Position numbers and translations under genes: made by a program. From the NCBI GenBank assembly GCA_032716605.1, contig CM064480.1:29078379-29142378 (forward strand): 64,000 nt of DNA, read 5' to 3'. Below, in pieces: positions 63,001 to 64,000 of this stretch. Origin of the DNA: Paralithodes platypus. Its lineage: Eukaryota > Arthropoda > Malacostraca > Decapoda > Lithodidae. Below the pieces are notes generated by a model, which made no database searches, had not been told where the DNA came from, and saw only the letters and a program-made list of their open reading frames with translations. The first letter of the stretch is position 1. Every line of letters begins with the position of its first letter.

Positions 63001-63633
63001 AGCCAGAATAGCTGGTATTCACACTGAATCTGTGTGCAGTGATCGGAGACGACCAGGTCGGGTTCCCCCCTTCAGGAAGAGGACTAGCTTGTGCAACCCA
63101 CTTTGGGCCTGGCCTTCGATGCTGTGCCCAGACCAAGTGAATAAGGATTCCTGTTTTGTTCCTTTCAAGGGATTACAAGGATAGTGCAGTACTTAGAGAC
63201 GACCAGGTAGGGTTCCCCCCTTCAGGAAGAGGACTAGATTGTGCAACCCACTTTGGGCCCCACCTTCACTGGCCTCTATTTACTGTATTAGTCTTGTGGT
63301 TCCAGAGACAAAAACAGCCAGAATAGCTGGTGTTCACACTTGAAGCTGTGTGCAGTGATCGGAGACGACCAGGTCGGGTTCCCCCCTTCAGGAAGAGGAT
63401 TAGCTTGTGCAACCCACTTTGGGCCCCACCTTCCTGGCCTTCGATGCTGTGCCCAGACCAAGTAAATAAGGATTCCTGTCTTGTTCCTTTTAAGGGATTA
63501 TAAGAATAGTGCAGTACTTAGAGACGACCAGGTTGGGTTCCCCCCTTCAGGAAGAGGACTAGATTGTGCAACCCACTTTGGGCCCCACCTTCACTGGCCT
63601 CTATTTACTGTATTAGTCTTGTGGTTCCAGAGG
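63001..63633. repeat. Tandem repeat, two units of about 316 bp, each a diverged doublet
   Basis: AGCCAGAATAGCTGG at 63001 recurs at 63316. Within each unit the block GAGACGACCAGGT(C/A)GGGTT ... CTTCAGGAAGAGGA ... GTGCAACCCACTTTGGGCC occurs twice (near 63045, 63199, 63361 and 63520). Confidence 0.9.
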
Positions 63634-64000
63634 AGTTGCAAGGGAGTAATTTAATTGTCCAAAACCTTAGACTAACCATAGTGTCACTGGATAGACTGCT
63701 TGCAACTCTATACAGACCATTATGCTAGTCGCCGTAACCCCCCACCAAACCCTGTAGCAGAACTCCGGCATACTCTTAGTAAGTCCCTGCTCACGCGGAG
63801 TGCAAGAGGAACCTGGGTGACTCCCGTAGTAGGCGCAGAGGAGCAAGGAGCTGTAAGGACATAGGAGTGCAGCCTAATCCCGGACCAACATCCGGGAGTG
63901 CCACGCCGCAGCCGCCCTCCTGGACCACTGGATTCTCCCTCGATCTACGGCACCCTTTCACTCCAGCTCTCCTTTAAGTGCCTTATTACGGTTTATGAGT
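63634..64000. other. Unassigned GC-richer end of window
   Basis: No ORF or element recognised. The region from 62164 to here is unlike the AT-rich flanks and could be an LTR or leader of an element continuing beyond the window. Confidence 0.3.

Overview
This is an animal nuclear window made almost entirely of mobile DNA. I recognise no host protein-coding gene, rRNA or tRNA gene. The mix is CR1/L2-like LINEs ending in a TTCTTATG-type tail, Penelope-like elements, a DIRS-type tyrosine-recombinase element, two Metaviridae LTR elements, TTAA-flanked MITEs and very long (TA)n and (GA)n tracts. This fits an arthropod, most likely a decapod crustacean, but the taxon is inferred from repeat style only.

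Layout. 1-46: end of a TTAA-flanked MITE. About 47-7860 (minus strand): a DIRS-like retrotransposon with gag, RT/RNase H/methyltransferase-like region and tyrosine recombinase, each in the -1 frame of the one before; gag has one in-frame TAG and ends on a canonical A-AAA-AAC slippery site. About 8145-18298 (plus): a near full-length CR1-like LINE whose ORF1 carries an SGNH hydrolase. It is split by a 3.57-kb solo LTR (10883-14453, target duplication TCAAT) and by a Penelope-like element (15371-17738, minus). 18877-33672 (plus): a complete LTR element with 3.54-kb LTRs (target duplication ATATT), the source type of the solo LTR. Its RT is interrupted by a 480-bp MITE and its RNase H by two TAG codons. 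It landed at the edge of a 31-bp minisatellite.

34178-39018: a degenerate GGGCGAA array, a 204-bp MITE, a second LINE with a long open RT frame (34707-36745), a LINE scrap and a 260-bp foldback palindrome. 39019-46374 (plus): a second LTR element with the order gag-protease-integrase-RT (integrase before RT, as in Gmr1-type Metaviridae). Its 3.9-kb gag-PR-IN frame is intact, but RT is decayed and cut short. 46375-46707: a long (TA)n tract.

47565-57588: a large inverted duplication (arms 47565-50337 and 54178-57588) of LINE scraps and a GC-rich palindromic array. The inner part of one arm is flipped relative to the other. The spacer holds LINE 3' ends, (GA)n and a broken Penelope-like element with a GIY-YIG endonuclease. 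57589-60536: LINE scraps, a perfect 45-bp tandem array (8 copies), two MITE-like elements and a scrap of a different LINE. 60537-62163 (minus): a third CR1-like copy. 62164-64000: an unidentified region with a short proline-rich ORF and a 316-bp tandem repeat, possibly the edge of another element.

The elements do not form a pathway. They form a nested insertion history, readable because related uninterrupted copies in the same window give the empty sites. Frames, breaks, target duplications and motifs are read from the sequence. Family names rest on motif recognition without database searches.
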